Below, one piece after another: positions 46,021 to 55,296 of a stretch of DNA of 64,000 nt. Below the pieces are notes generated by a model that did no database searches, was not told where the DNA came from, and saw only the letters and a program-made list of their open reading frames with translations. Origin of the DNA: Sinorhizobium sp. 8-89 (lineage in GTDB: Bacteria > Pseudomonadota > Alphaproteobacteria > Rhizobiales > Rhizobiaceae); the NCBI RefSeq assembly GCF_030124325.1, contig NZ_JASKLR010000006.1, positions 14,387 through 78,386 on the forward strand, given 5' to 3'. Position 1 is the stretch's first letter. Each line of letters starts with the position of its first letter. The translations under genes and the position numbers were made by a program.

Positions 46021-46333
46021 ATTCCCCCAGGCTTAGGATATAGGCCGACACGTCCTGAACATCCGTCTGCGAAAGTACTATGTTCGGCATGGTTGGATGA
46101 TCCTGGGCCGTGAGCCAGACTGTAAGCGCCGCTTCGGTCATTCCTGGCGTCGCAGCGACCGCCTCGAAGCTTGGCGCTTCCGAACTGGGGGACTGAGCTT
46201 GACCGGCGAGGACGGCGTGGCAGGCAGCGCACACGTCAAGCGCGAGTTGGCGTCCCTGACGAATGTCCTGTGCCTGTGCCGTCGAAACCGTCGCAAATGT
46301 GCTGGCAATCACTGCGATGATCGTCACTCGCAC
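46019..46333 (-). CDS. small class I cytochrome c
   Basis: 104 residues with signal peptide (VTIIAVIASTFATVSTAQAQ). One heme motif, CAACH at about residue 34, and a C-terminal Met (PTMPNIVLS) as the axial ligand; DVQDVSAYILSL is the typical last helix. A periplasmic electron carrier. GTG 46333 has GAGGAG 6 bp upstream and starts the leader exactly; a longer ATG form from 46357 is less likely. Confidence 0.85.
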   Translation of the reverse strand: MRVTIIAVIASTFATVSTAQAQDIRQGRQLALDVCAACHAVLAGQAQSPSSEAPSFEAVAATPGMTEAALTVWLTAQDHPTMPNIVLSQTDVQDVSAYILSLGE

Positions 46334-46507
46334 TGTGATCTCCTCTTTAGCTCTCATCGCCCCGATCGACAGATCGACCGAGATCCCTTCGCGTCAACGG
46401 CAGCGAACGTTGTAAAACTAGCCATTGCCAACTTGTACCGTCAAATGGTTGAACATCACATCGTCTGTTGTTCGCCGGGCTTTCCCTGATCCGTGCTGGT
46501 GCCTGTC

Positions 46508-46630
46508 ACCGATACGTCGGGTTCTGACGTGGCTGACTTTGGTGCTTTTCGCCTATGTCGGCGTCGTCCTTACCGTGGAGATCAACTGGGGCGAGGTCGC
46601 CCTGCGGAGGGTGGCAAAATGGCCGCTCAA
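46508..46630 (+). pseudogene. fragment of an Nramp divalent-metal transporter
   Basis: The frame reads RRVLTWLTLVLFAYVGVVLT followed by VEINWGEVALR, matching the middle of Nramp/MntH proteins (LKWLTLVLFAYVxVxFxVxxxWxxVxLxT). Nothing before or after is related. A short relic of about 35 residues. Confidence 0.6.
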
Positions 46631-46747
46631 ATGCCGTGCCCGTATGGTTGTCTTAGATCGGGTCGTGACAGCAGGTCCGGCCTTGGCCCTTTCTCGGTTA
46701 CACGCTGCCTGTGAACATTGGCGAAAGCCCTACGGCCAACGGGGATA

Positions 46748-49381
46748 TTAGCTGACCGCGGTCCTCTCGCTGAGAGTGCGTTGAAGCGCCCAGGCTAAGT
46801 CTGAAACCGTGTAAGGCTTCCTCAACCATGCCGCTACCCGGCTATTCGCCTGTCCCGTAATCTCAGGCCCGGCATAACCGGATGTGAAGAGGACAGGAAG
46901 CTCGGGATAGCGCTGGCGCGCTGCGGCAGCCAGTTCCGCACCGGTCATGCCGCCCGGCATCACTACGTCGGTGAAGAGAAGCCCGACGCCTGGCATTCGG
47001 TCGAGGATCGACAGCGCTTCCGGTCCGTTGCTTGCCTGAAGGACACGATAGCCGAGCGACTCGAGCCGGGCGATCGTCACGCGCCGCACTCGCTCATCGT
47101 CCTCGGCAACGAGCACCAATTCGCCGGTGCCCTCCGGCAGGCTTAGGGGTGCCGCAGTTTCCGACGTTTCGGCACCTTTCTCGAGGGCCAGCGGAAGGTA
47201 GATCCGCACAGTCGTCCCCTGGCCCTCCTCGCTGTAAAGCGCGACGTGCCCGCCCGATTGCTTCACGAAGCCATACACCGAACTCAGCCCCAGACCTGTG
47301 CCAGCTCCTTGCGGTTTTGTGGTGAAGAAGGGTTCGAAGGCTCGCTCCCTGACTTTGGCGCTCATCCCGGTCCCCGTGTCGCTGACGGCTATCAGGACAT
47401 ACTGTCCCGGGCGAACCTCCGGATGATCGAGGGCGTAGTCTCGGTCGAGCTCCGCCCTGCTCACCTCAAGCGCCAAAGTTCCGCCCTTCGGCATCGCGTC
47501 CCGTGCGTTGATCGCAAGGTTCAGGATCGCGTTCTTCAACTGGCCTTCGTCGACCACTGCGAGGCACCCGCTTCTGATACCGGTGCGGACCACAATCGTC
47601 TCCCCAAGTGTACGGCGCAACAGGTCACCTGTGGCGGCGACCAACTCGCCGACGTCGGAAAGCTGCGGGTTGAGTGGCATGCGTCGTCCGAAGGCGAGCA
47701 AGCTGGAGGTCAACTGTGCGGCAAGGTCGGCCGCCTCCTGAGCCTCACCGACGTAGGCGCGGTATTTGTCGCCAGCCTTAGCTTCAAGCATTTCGAGGTT
47801 ACCCTTGATCACCGTCAGCAGGTTATTAAAATCGTGGGCGACTCCACCCGTGAGCTTGCCGATCGCTTCCATCTTCTGCGTCTGGCGCAATTCCTGCTCG
47901 ACGCGTTGCTTTTCCGTTTGGTCCTGCAAAAAGGCGGTAAAGAGTCGCTCCCCATCAGCCTCCGCCTCCCCTACGTAAAGCTCGACCGGGAACTTGCTGC
48001 CATCCTTGCGCCGGCCGAGGACGACGCGGCCCTTGCCGATGATGTGGCGCTCACCAGTCTTGAGGTAGCGCTCAATGTATCCGTCATGCGCGCTCTTGTC
48101 CGGTTCCGGCATCAGCATGCTGACGTTCTCGCCGCATGCCTCGCCCGCCTTGAAGCCGAAGAGCTTCTCGGCGGTGGCGCTGAACGATTGTATTCTGCCG
48201 CGGCTGTCGGCGACGACCATCGCGCTTGGCACGGTTGCCAAGATCGAGCGGAGGTGGGCCTCGCGCCGCTGCGCCTCGGTCGCGGCTGAAGCAATGACGC
48301 GCCCGACCGCGTTGATCTCGCGCACAGGAGTCGCGACGGCGGATACGCGTTCATTCCGCTCCAGTTCGAGCCCGGCGCTCTGAAGCGCGCCAATGGCACT
48401 GGCCAGACGAGAGCCGGACCAATAGGCGAAAACGATCGATACGAGCAGGAGCAGAAATCCGATCGTCAGGACGGAGGCAAGCGCCTGCCAGATCGGCGCG
48501 TTGAGGATCGACATTGAGACGCTGACCGTGGTCAACCAATTCGTCTCGAGTGAGCGGGCATAGGCAGCAACGACATCCACGTTCACGAGGTTTTTCCCGC
48601 GCCAGAGCCCCTCCATATCGGACGCCCGCGACATCCACTCGGCCGGCGCCTTCCGGCCGACAAAAGCACCTGGATCGGCCGAGCGCGCAACGATCGTGCC
48701 TGTAGAATCGGTGACCGCCGCAAGCCAGCCTTCGTCAAGGTTCGCCTGGCTCAGGACCGGCTGCAGCCTCTCAACGGGTATGCGGAACGAAAGAAAGTAG
48801 ACGACTTCGCCATCACGCAGCACCGGAACGATCACGCCGACCATCAGACGCTTTTGCATGGGCCCCACGAAGGCGCTTGTCACGACGGGCTTCTTCTCAA
48901 GAAAAGCCTGCCGCTCGAAGCCCAACATCTCGGGATTTGCGACCGGCAATGCCGTTCCCCATGGCGCCGACGTGTTGAGGAGTTGCCGCGGTTCGCCGGG
49001 AGCGCGAACGACGATGGTGACGGCGAGCGCACGCGCTATCTTTGAGGCAGTGGCGTGAAACGCTTCGAGATCTCCCCGTTGCAGTTCGTCGGAGGTCGCA
49101 AGCGCTTCCAGTACGAGCCTAGATCCCGCCAATTCGCCATCGATCGAGACCGACAGCTCACGTGCCAGCGATTGCGCCCACTCGACCGCGCGCGCCTGCT
49201 CGGCCTCAACATGCGTCCAGGCCAGGAACGAAGCAAAGAGTAGCACCGGTAGTACGAGGGCCGCGGCAAAGACCAGGAAGAAAGTCGAAGCGGGCCGCTC
49301 GCGTCGCCCCAACGATGAACCCGCGCGCGTGACCCGAGAGGCCCAATCTGCGGCAGCAGGTGTTGTCGAAGATTTGTTCAT
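46748..49381 (-). CDS. fixL: hybrid FixL-type heme-PAS histidine kinase with receiver domain
   Basis: 877 residues. Two helices (about 34-55 and 304-321) enclose a periplasmic Cache-like sensor. Then comes a PAS domain (about 378-490) with the FixL heme-pocket pattern: His432 (HDGYIERY), Arg438, His446 (RHIIGKGR) and Arg452, spaced 0/+6/+14/+20 exactly as His200, Arg206, His214 and Arg220 of Bradyrhizobium FixL. Kinase: H516 in GGVAHDFNN, then NLAINARDAMPKGG, DTGTGM, GTGLGLSSV. The receiver has Asp805 in FTDVVMP. Hybrid FixL kinases signal through the OmpR-type FxkR in Rhizobium etli; such a gene is divergent here. The extra periplasmic sensor is unusual. Confidence 0.87.
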   Translation of the reverse strand: MNKSSTTPAAADWASRVTRAGSSLGRRERPASTFFLVFAAALVLPVLLFASFLAWTHVEAEQARAVEWAQSLARELSVSIDGELAGSRLVLEALATSDELQRGDLEAFHATASKIARALAVTIVVRAPGEPRQLLNTSAPWGTALPVANPEMLGFERQAFLEKKPVVTSAFVGPMQKRLMVGVIVPVLRDGEVVYFLSFRIPVERLQPVLSQANLDEGWLAAVTDSTGTIVARSADPGAFVGRKAPAEWMSRASDMEGLWRGKNLVNVDVVAAYARSLETNWLTTVSVSMSILNAPIWQALASVLTIGFLLLLVSIVFAYWSGSRLASAIGALQSAGLELERNERVSAVATPVREINAVGRVIASAATEAQRREAHLRSILATVPSAMVVADSRGRIQSFSATAEKLFGFKAGEACGENVSMLMPEPDKSAHDGYIERYLKTGERHIIGKGRVVLGRRKDGSKFPVELYVGEAEADGERLFTAFLQDQTEKQRVEQELRQTQKMEAIGKLTGGVAHDFNNLLTVIKGNLEMLEAKAGDKYRAYVGEAQEAADLAAQLTSSLLAFGRRMPLNPQLSDVGELVAATGDLLRRTLGETIVVRTGIRSGCLAVVDEGQLKNAILNLAINARDAMPKGGTLALEVSRAELDRDYALDHPEVRPGQYVLIAVSDTGTGMSAKVRERAFEPFFTTKPQGAGTGLGLSSVYGFVKQSGGHVALYSEEGQGTTVRIYLPLALEKGAETSETAAPLSLPEGTGELVLVAEDDERVRRVTIARLESLGYRVLQASNGPEALSILDRMPGVGLLFTDVVMPGGMTGAELAAAARQRYPELPVLFTSGYAGPEITGQANSRVAAWLRKPYTVSDLAWALQRTLSERTAVS

Positions 49382-49463
49382 CGATGGCCTTACCGCACTG
49401 ATGGCGCCACGCTGGTAACAGTCATGAAAGACATTGCTCTAGCTCGAAGACGGCTCTTCGAAA

Positions 49464-49477
49464 TTGATCCAACGCAA
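49464..49477. promoter_or_regulatory. weak FNR-like site before the response regulator
   Basis: TTGATCCAACGCAA has one perfect half-site and a CGCAA second half, like the nosR box 2. It lies about 200 bp upstream of the response-regulator start, so its relevance is doubtful. Confidence 0.35.
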
Positions 49478-49671
49478 GATCGACGCTCTTCTTTTCGGTA
49501 CATCCAAATATCAACTCGCGGCCGAAAGCGGCGCCCCGGAAGGCGGACACGCAAAGTGCACCGGAAATGCGCCCTCCTATTTGACCCTGGACAAAGTGCG
49601 ACACGATATTCGTGGTATCGGCCTGTTCCGGAACGAGCTCGAAAAAGACGGCTAAGTCTTTGAGTGGAGAG

Positions 49672-50403
49672 ATGGTTTACAGATCAATGCCGCACCTGAT
49701 CGTGGTCGACGATGATCCGCGGATTCGCTCCATGCTGTCACATTATCTGGAAGGCGAAGGCTTTCGCGTGAGCCTGGCTGATAGTGCTTCACAGTTGCGC
49801 CGGGTGCTATCTCCGTCGATCGACCTGGTGCTGCTCGACATCGGACTTCCCGACTGCAGCGGATTGGACCTCGCACGTGAGATCGGCGCGAATTTTCAGA
49901 TCCCGACCATTATCGTATCCGGACGCGACGACGACATCGATCGTATAATCGGTCTGGAGATGGGGGCCGATGACTACGTGTCGAAGCCGTTCAACCTGCG
50001 CGAACTGCTCGCGCGCGTCAGAAGCGTATTGAGGCGATCGCAGCGGGCAATGCCCCTGGGGACGGCGCAAACGGCCACAGTCAGTATCTTTCAATTCGAC
50101 GGTTGGACGCTCGACGCCGACCGGCGTCAACTGACGTCCGCCTCAGGGCGAGGTGTCGAACTTACCACCGGCGAATTCGATCTACTCATGGTTTTCGTCA
50201 CCCATGCGGGTCGCGTCCTGACGCGCGACTTTCTCCTGGATGAGACACGCGGCCGCTTGCGAGAGGCATTCGACCGTGCGATCGACGTGCAAGTCACGCG
50301 CCTCAGGCGGAAGGTGGAAGACGATCCGGGAGATCCGCGACGGATAATGTCCGTCCGCGGTGTCGGCTACGTATTTGCGACGAAGGTCCACCGCCCGATG
50401 TGA
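49672..50403 (+). CDS. fxkR: OmpR-family response regulator, FxkR-like
   Basis: About 243 residues. Receiver: HLIVVDDDPRIRS at the N-terminus, phospho-Asp in LVLLDIGLPD, Lys in GADDYVSKPFNLRELL. C-terminal OmpR winged helix: LTTGEFDLLMVFVTHAGRVL, FDRAIDVQVTRLRRKVEDDP, RRIMSVRGVGYVFA. By synteny with the hybrid FixL kinase on one side and fixK on the other it is the best candidate for FxkR, the regulator that in Rhizobium etli passes the hybrid FixL signal to fixK. Start is uncertain: ATG 49672 or ATG 49687. Confidence 0.82.
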   Translation: MVYRSMPHLIVVDDDPRIRSMLSHYLEGEGFRVSLADSASQLRRVLSPSIDLVLLDIGLPDCSGLDLAREIGANFQIPTIIVSGRDDDIDRIIGLEMGADDYVSKPFNLRELLARVRSVLRRSQRAMPLGTAQTATVSIFQFDGWTLDADRRQLTSASGRGVELTTGEFDLLMVFVTHAGRVLTRDFLLDETRGRLREAFDRAIDVQVTRLRRKVEDDPGDPRRIMSVRGVGYVFATKVHRPM

Positions 50404-50430
50404 CGATCTCCGCATGAGCTCGATTGACCC

Positions 50431-51180
50431 TCATGCCCCGGCGTTTCTTGCCCTGCGCAGCGCGCCGTCATCGCCCTCCCCGTTCGCAAGAGCGAGCAGC
50501 GCGTCCATCCTCAGCAGGGCGATGGCGTGACGCCCGAGCGTCGCTATGACTCCGCTGCCTGTACGCTTGGTGATCGTCCGCGAGACTGTTTCGATCGTCA
50601 TGCCCAGAAAGTCGGCGACATCGAGCCGTGTCATCGGCAGGTCGATGACACGACGCCGGTTCTCCAATTAGCCACGTGCCATCATGAGCAGGAAACCGGC
50701 CACCTTTTCATCGGCACTCCGGCGGGAAAGGAAAACCATTTGATCCTGCGCCGCCGCCATCTCGTCGCAAAGGCGGGAGAAAAGTTGCTCCCTTAGATAT
50801 GGCGCTCGCGCGCTTTCGTTTTCGAGGCGGCGCCGCGGAACGCGCCGCAGTTCGGCGGGAGTTACCGCTTGGACCGTATAGAGATAATCATCCTTCAGCG
50901 GGACGCCGAGCAAATCCCCGGGCCGCAGGAAGCCCATGATGACGCGGCGACCATCACCCAGAATCCGCAGAGCCCGCAAGGTGCCTTCAATGACCTCGAA
51001 GGTATGCTTCGCCGGCTCCCCTTCCCAGAAGACGGCGGCACCCGCGGCGAAGCGCTCGACTGGCTGCCTCATGAACAGCGACGAACGGCTCGGCTTCTCG
51101 GAAACACGCGGAACTGCTGCAACACGTGCCTGATGTCCGGCGACAGCTGAAGGCTCACGGGGGGTTTCTCCGTCTCTCAA
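50431..51180 (-). pseudogene. fixK: fixK-type CRP/FNR regulator interrupted by an in-frame stop
   Basis: Two minus-strand frames, in the same phase and touching, make one FixK. The first 170 codons give the cyclic-nucleotide-like beta roll (GAAVFWEGEPAKHTFEVIEG; MGFLRPGDLLGVP) and the dimer helix, ending KVAGFLLMMARG, then TAA at 50668-50670. The next codons read LENRRRVIDLPMTRLDVADF and LGMTIETVSRTITK: the helix-turn-helix with E-x-x-S-R, the FNR-type recognition pattern for TTGAT. No N-terminal Cys cluster, so not an O2-sensing FNR. Without readthrough the product has no DNA-binding helix. It converges on the FxkR-like gene, 27 bp apart. Confidence 0.85.
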
Positions 51181-51239
51181 ATTGGACGGAAGGACTTGGC
51201 CGCCGCTACGTGACTCCAGGATGACGTTTGCGTCAAAAT

Positions 51240-51360
51240 ATTTGCGGGTAGCCCGCCGAAGGTCGCCGCTTCATTCGGCAAGTACAACCACATCTTGACC
51301 CCGATAATGGTCGAGCCCTACGCCACTGCCTTTCCTTCTGCACGGCTCGAGGAACGCATG
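51240..51360 (-). pseudogene. phosphoribosyltransferase remnant after the hydrolase gene
   Basis: In two minus-strand frames, RSSSRAEGKAVA and LDHYRGQDVVVLAE resemble the start of the PRTase family (F.SRxEAG..LA..LDHYRGxDVVVLALPRGG). It begins right after the stop of the intact hydrolase and ends near 51240, where fixK DNA begins. The same gene order exists at 32.2-32.8 kb. Confidence 0.5.
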
Positions 51361-51363
51361 TGC

Positions 51364-52050
51364 CTACCTCCGTTCCTGTTCGTTTTCGCGCTGACCGCAA
51401 TAACGGCCGAACCACTCCGCTGCAGCGGCGGCTACCGCGTCGAGCGCTCCCGGTTCCGAGAACAGATGGGTGGCGTCCGGTACAATCTGTAGCTTCTTGG
51501 GACCGGAAAGCATCGCCAAGGCTGCCCGGTTCAACCCGAGAATGTCACGATCCGATCCCCCTACGATCAGAAGCGTCGGCGTCCTCACCTCTTCGAGGGC
51601 CGATGCGAGGTCCGGGCGACCGCCTCGAGAGACCAATGCAGACACCTGGTCGCCGAGCTCAGCCGCCGCTTGTAGAGCCGCAGCGGCACCGGTGCTCGCG
51701 CCGAAAAGCCCGACTGGCAGCCCCCGAGTGTAACGGGCCGCCAATGCCCACCTGCATGCGCCAACCATCCTCTTGGTCAACAATGGTATGTCGAATACAT
51801 TGACGCGATTTGCAGCCTCCTGCTCGCTGAGGAGATCGAAAACGACGGTTGCGAAACCCTGCTTTCGTAATACTTCCGCAACATAGACGTTGCGTGGGCT
51901 CTCGCGGTTGGAGCCGCAGCCATGGGCAAAGACGACGACGCCGCGCGGGTCTGAAGGAAGGCGAAGGCAACCCGGCAAGTCGTGCGGCGAGATCTCAATA
52001 GCGATTGCCTCGGACCCGTTGGTTGTTAACTGCACAGTGCCAAATGTCAT
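51364..52050 (-). CDS. alpha/beta hydrolase (dienelactone-hydrolase-like)
   Basis: 228 residues. Oxyanion/lid region VVVFAHGCGSNRESPRNVY, nucleophile elbow GLFGASTGAA (G-x-S-x-G), acid in VGGSDRDI and His in VPDATHLF give a complete triad. The family is often fused or linked to a phosphoribosyltransferase, and such a remnant follows here. ATG 52050 is preceded by AAAGGCCAGAG; the open frame reaches 52086. Substrate unknown; in actinobacterial dormancy regulons related PRTase-hydrolase proteins occur. A decayed paralog is at 32399. Confidence 0.83.
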   Translation of the reverse strand: MTFGTVQLTTNGSEAIAIEISPHDLPGCLRLPSDPRGVVVFAHGCGSNRESPRNVYVAEVLRKQGFATVVFDLLSEQEAANRVNVFDIPLLTKRMVGACRWALAARYTRGLPVGLFGASTGAAAALQAAAELGDQVSALVSRGGRPDLASALEEVRTPTLLIVGGSDRDILGLNRAALAMLSGPKKLQIVPDATHLFSEPGALDAVAAAAAEWFGRYCGQRENEQERR

Positions 52051-52110
52051 GGTCTCTGGCCTTTCAAGAGGGCAATGCGATGGCAAACTAGTGCTTCAGT
52101 GTTTTTGATT

Positions 52111-52300
52111 TCACTTACCGTTCTTCGGAAGTCGCCTTTCGCGCCAGGCAATCACGTCCTCGGGATTGCTGAGACAGGCCGGCCCTCCTAATGGCATGCA
52201 CATCCTTTGGCGTGGCAGGTTCCCTTCGATCAGCGATACTCCACTGGCAGACGCCTCAACATTGTGTGCAATGAAGGCGGCCGCGCCGCATTGATGTCGG
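52111..52300 (-). other. short stretch downstream of ftsH
   Basis: About 190 bp between the hydrolase promoter and the ftsH stop. A minus-strand frame of 82 codons (52359-52111) runs through it and overlaps the ftsH 3' end, but it has no leader, no domain and no clear ribosome site, so I do not call it a gene. Confidence 0.4.
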
Positions 52301-54187
52301 TCAACGGCGATGAAGGATTCTGGGCGCCGGTTTTCGATGCGGCCGCCCGACTGGGACATCGGTCTCGCCGTCCGTGGTCGTCTCGGCCGTCTTGCGGCCC
52401 TCCCGAAGTAACGGGGGAAAATCCTGCGGAGTAATAGTCTCGCGCTCGAGCAGCAGTTTTGCTCCTGCCTTTAACTCGCCCACACACCCCTGCAGTATCG
52501 CCTTGGCACCTTGGTAGGCATCGTCGATCATCATGCGCACCGCAAGATCGATTTCGCGCGCGGTCGTTTCCGAATAATCCTTCTGCCGTGGCGCAACTGG
52601 ACCATCGCCGAGCCATTGCAGCCTTTGCTCTTCGAGCACAGCCTGGCCGACCTGCGGGCTCATGCCGAAGCGCACGACGCTTTGCCGCGCCACATCGGTG
52701 GCCTTCGCAAGGTCGTCCGCCGCACCGGTCGAGACTTCACCATAAACAAGCTCTTCAGCCGCTCGACCGGCGAGCAGTGCTGCAATGCGCTCCTTAAGTT
52801 CACTCGACGTGATGAGGAAGCGGTCATCGGTGGGGCGCTGCAACGTGTAGCCAAGCGCCCCGATCGAGCGGGGAATGATCGACACCTTCTGCACTGGATC
52901 GGTCTTCGAGAGTTTCGAGGCCACCAAAGCGTGGCCCATCTCGTGATAGGCGACACGCTCGCGCTCGTCGGGTTTCAGCAGGCGGCTCTTGCGTTCTGAA
53001 CCAGCTACGATGCGCTCGACCGCGTTGTTGAAGTCCTCGATCGTGACCCGCTCGGCACCACGGCGCGTCGCGACGATCGCGGCTTCGTTGACCAGGTTGG
53101 CGAGATCGGCGCCGGTGAAACCCGGCGTCATGTCTGCGATCTCCTCCACATGCACCCCCTGCGCGATCGCGACATTCGCCATATGAACCTTGAGGATTGC
53201 CGCCCTGCCGTTTCGATCCGGGCGATCAATGACAACCTGGCGATCGAAGCGGCCTGCACGCAAAAGGGCTGGATCAAGGATCTCCGGACGATTGGTGGCA
53301 GCCAGGAGGACGATGCCGCCGCGTGGGTCGAAGCCGTCAAGTTCGGCCAGCAATTGATTGAGCGTCTGCTCCTTCTCGTCGCCGCCGCCATAGCCGGCGA
53401 AAGGACTGCGGGCGCGGCCGAGCGCGTCGAGCTCGTCAATGAAGATAATGCAGGGAGCGGCCTGTCGCGCCTGATCGAAAAGGTCCCGCACGCGGGCGGC
53501 GCCGACGCCAACGAAGAGCTCGACGAATTCCGAGCCGGAAATCGAGAAGAAAGGCACGCCGGCCTCGCCTGCAACCGCGCGCGCCATCAGCGTTTTGCCC
53601 GTTCCGGGTGGCCCGACGAGGAGGATCCCTTTGGGAATATGCGCGCCGAGGCGGCTGTATTTCGCCTGGTCCTTCAGGAAGGCAACCACCTCCTGCAACT
53701 CAGCCTTCGCCTCGTCGACGCCGGCCACATCGTCAAACGTCACACCCGTCTGGCGCTCGAGATAGACCTTGGCCTTTGACTTTCCAATGTTGACGAGGCC
53801 ACCGCGTTCGGTGACTCCCTGAAAGAGCACGAACCAGAGGCCAAAAAGGACCAGCAACGGGAAGATCCAGGAAAGCAGCGTCATGCCCCAATTGCTGTCG
53901 GTCCCGCCCGATACCTTTGCACCGGCCTTCTCGAAGACCTCGGCCACCGATGGATCGACGCGGTGAGCAATGAAGTATTTCTTCCCGTCCTCCGCTTGCC
54001 TGAACTCCCCCTCGATCATCGTTTCCGTCACGACGACGGAGGCAACCCTGCCCTCCGCCGCCGCGCGCAACGCGTCGGAATAGGTGAGCTGCACGACTTC
54101 GCGATGGCTCCACCAGAACTCGAAGGTGGCGATCAGCAGAAGCGCGGCGATGACATAGCCGACGCTCAATATCCGTTTCGTGTCCAT
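52301..54187 (-). CDS. ftsH: FtsH-type membrane AAA+ zinc protease, accessory copy
   Basis: 628 residues. Two helices ([37 protein letters not shown]) flank a periplasmic part. AAA module: Walker A GPPGTGKT, Walker [12 protein letters not shown], pore motif [11 protein letters not shown], and [23 protein letters not shown]. Zinc protease site HEMGHA with the third ligand in [13 protein letters not shown]. It degrades damaged membrane proteins. The start follows an FNR-type box centred 69 bp upstream, so this looks like a low-oxygen copy in addition to a housekeeping FtsH. Confidence 0.94.
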   Translation of the reverse strand: MDTKRILSVGYVIAALLLIATFEFWWSHREVVQLTYSDALRAAAEGRVASVVVTETMIEGEFRQAEDGKKYFIAHRVDPSVAEVFEKAGAKVSGGTDSNWGMTLLSWIFPLLVLFGLWFVLFQGVTERGGLVNIGKSKAKVYLERQTGVTFDDVAGVDEAKAELQEVVAFLKDQAKYSRLGAHIPKGILLVGPPGTGKTLMARAVAGEAGVPFFSISGSEFVELFVGVGAARVRDLFDQARQAAPCIIFIDELDALGRARSPFAGYGGGDEKEQTLNQLLAELDGFDPRGGIVLLAATNRPEILDPALLRAGRFDRQVVIDRPDRNGRAAILKVHMANVAIAQGVHVEEIADMTPGFTGADLANLVNEAAIVATRRGAERVTIEDFNNAVERIVAGSERKSRLLKPDERERVAYHEMGHALVASKLSKTDPVQKVSIIPRSIGALGYTLQRPTDDRFLITSSELKERIAALLAGRAAEELVYGEVSTGAADDLAKATDVARQSVVRFGMSPQVGQAVLEEQRLQWLGDGPVAPRQKDYSETTAREIDLAVRMMIDDAYQGAKAILQGCVGELKAGAKLLLERETITPQDFPPLLREGRKTAETTTDGETDVPVGRPHRKPAPRILHRR

Positions 54188-54249
54188 CGGCTCGCGTCCA
54201 CTTGCTTGTACCTAGGTACGATCCTTCTCACGTTTGCGCGGACGGTACC

Positions 54250-54263
54250 TTGACCCGCGTCAA
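54250..54263. promoter_or_regulatory. FNR/FixK-type box for ftsH
   Basis: TTGACCCGCGTCAA, perfect half-sites. The centre is 69 bp from the ftsH start on the minus strand. A second box for the divergent universal stress gene follows at 54305. Confidence 0.82.
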
Positions 54264-54304
54264 ACGTGGGCGTGGCTCACAGGATCTGGTTTGCAAGAGG
54301 CTCT

Positions 54305-54318
54305 TTGACGAGCGTCAA
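54305..54318. promoter_or_regulatory. FNR/FixK-type box for the universal stress protein
   Basis: TTGACGAGCGTCAA, perfect half-sites. The centre is 57 bp upstream of the universal stress protein start at 54369. Confidence 0.82.
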
Positions 54319-54368
54319 TGCCTTCCGCCAAGACATGCCCGAGAGTTCGTTCAAAGGGAGGAAGTGTC

Positions 54369-54890
54369 ATGACCAAGTGCGTTCTGGTCGCAACCGATGG
54401 ATCCGACAAAGCACGAGAAGCTGTGGCGATGGCGGCGAACATGGCCAAAGCTCTCGGAGCAAAACTCACGGTCCTTCACGTCACCCTGCATGGGCTTAGG
54501 GCTGAGGAGGCGAGCCGCCTCGCCGAGCCGGCACACCTCGTCCGTCGCATATCGGCCGTGACTATGCCAAAGTTGGAGCGTGCTCCCAGCTCGATGGACG
54601 AGTTGTTTCGTGCCTCCCAAGGCGACATTGGAGAAATGGCTTCGGTCTTGGGTGACCGTATCGCCGAGGACGCCGCCGATATTGCCCGAAGCATTGGCGT
54701 CAGCAGTGTGGAGACCCGCATCGAGGCCGGCGACTACGCTGAGACAATTCTTGCGGTCGCTGAGGAAATCGGGGCGGACATGATCGTCGTCGGAAGCCGC
54801 GGACTCGGGCGATTGAGGGGTATGCTGGTCGGAAGCGTGTCGCAAAAAATCGTTCAGCATGCACATTGCTCCGTGCTGGTGGTACGCTGA
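54369..54890 (+). CDS. universal stress protein (UspA family)
   Basis: 173 residues, one Usp domain. N-terminal VLVATDGSDKAREAVAMAA and C-terminal MIVVGSRGLGRLRGMLVGSV (G-x2-G-x9-G(S/T) ATP site) suggest an ATP-binding Usp. The middle has an insertion (EEASRLAEPAHLVRR). Usps support survival in stasis and hypoxia. GGGAGGAAG precedes ATG 54369. Divergent from ftsH, each with its own FNR-type box. Confidence 0.9.
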   Translation: MTKCVLVATDGSDKAREAVAMAANMAKALGAKLTVLHVTLHGLRAEEASRLAEPAHLVRRISAVTMPKLERAPSSMDELFRASQGDIGEMASVLGDRIAEDAADIARSIGVSSVETRIEAGDYAETILAVAEEIGADMIVVGSRGLGRLRGMLVGSVSQKIVQHAHCSVLVVR

Positions 54891-54894
54891 ACAT

Positions 54895-55209
54895 CGCTCG
54901 ATCGAGCTCTTTGCCGAAACAACATTGCTCGTTGACACCTATGACACCACCGTCAGCGTCCGGGTTCTCTTCGACTTTGGCAGGAAAATGAAGTCTGCGT
55001 TCACGGTGCAGGCCACAAGGCCGGATTCCGGCGACCTGCTCAAACTGTCCCGGCAATCAAGACGAATACTCGACGAGGACGGACCGCGACACGTGAAGAT
55101 CTTCGCCAGCGGCGGCCCCGATGAATGGATAATCGACCGTCTCGTGCGTGCCGGCGCGCCGTGCGATCTTCATGCTCGAACTTTCAGTTTGGCCGGATGC
55201 GCGCCGTAG
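54895..55209 (+). pseudogene. remnant of nicotinate phosphoribosyltransferase (pncB)
   Basis: The frame after the Usp gene reads TTLLVDTYDTTVSVRVL, VQATRPDSGDLLKLSRQSRR and HVKIFASGGPDEWIIDRLVR, then AGAP. This is the core of nicotinate phosphoribosyltransferase (LLVDTYDT...RLDSGDL..LS...R..LD..G.....I..SGGLDE..I..L...GAP). The first half and the end are missing. Intact PncB makes nicotinate mononucleotide for NAD salvage. Confidence 0.75.
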
Positions 55210-55296
55210 CGGAAGCTCTTCATCAAGAGCGGTTGAGGGCTAGTCGAGGGACGAAAACAGTTCGATAGGCTGCGCGAGCGACGCTCCTTGAGCCCT

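Noticed and set aside
49440-49655. Plus-strand frame of about 63 codons before the FxkR-like gene, considered as a small gene.
   Set aside because: No ribosome site or family, a stop lies directly before it, and starts in this frame are poor; the DNA is more likely the promoter region of the kinase and regulator.
51219-51240. TGACG...GTCAA-like dyad near the hydrolase/fixK junction as a further FNR box.
   Set aside because: The spacing between half-sites is six bases, not four, so it does not fit the FNR/FixK geometry.
52111-52359. 82-codon minus-strand frame overlapping the ftsH end.
   Set aside because: No recognisable domain, no ribosome site, and it overlaps a certain gene in another frame.
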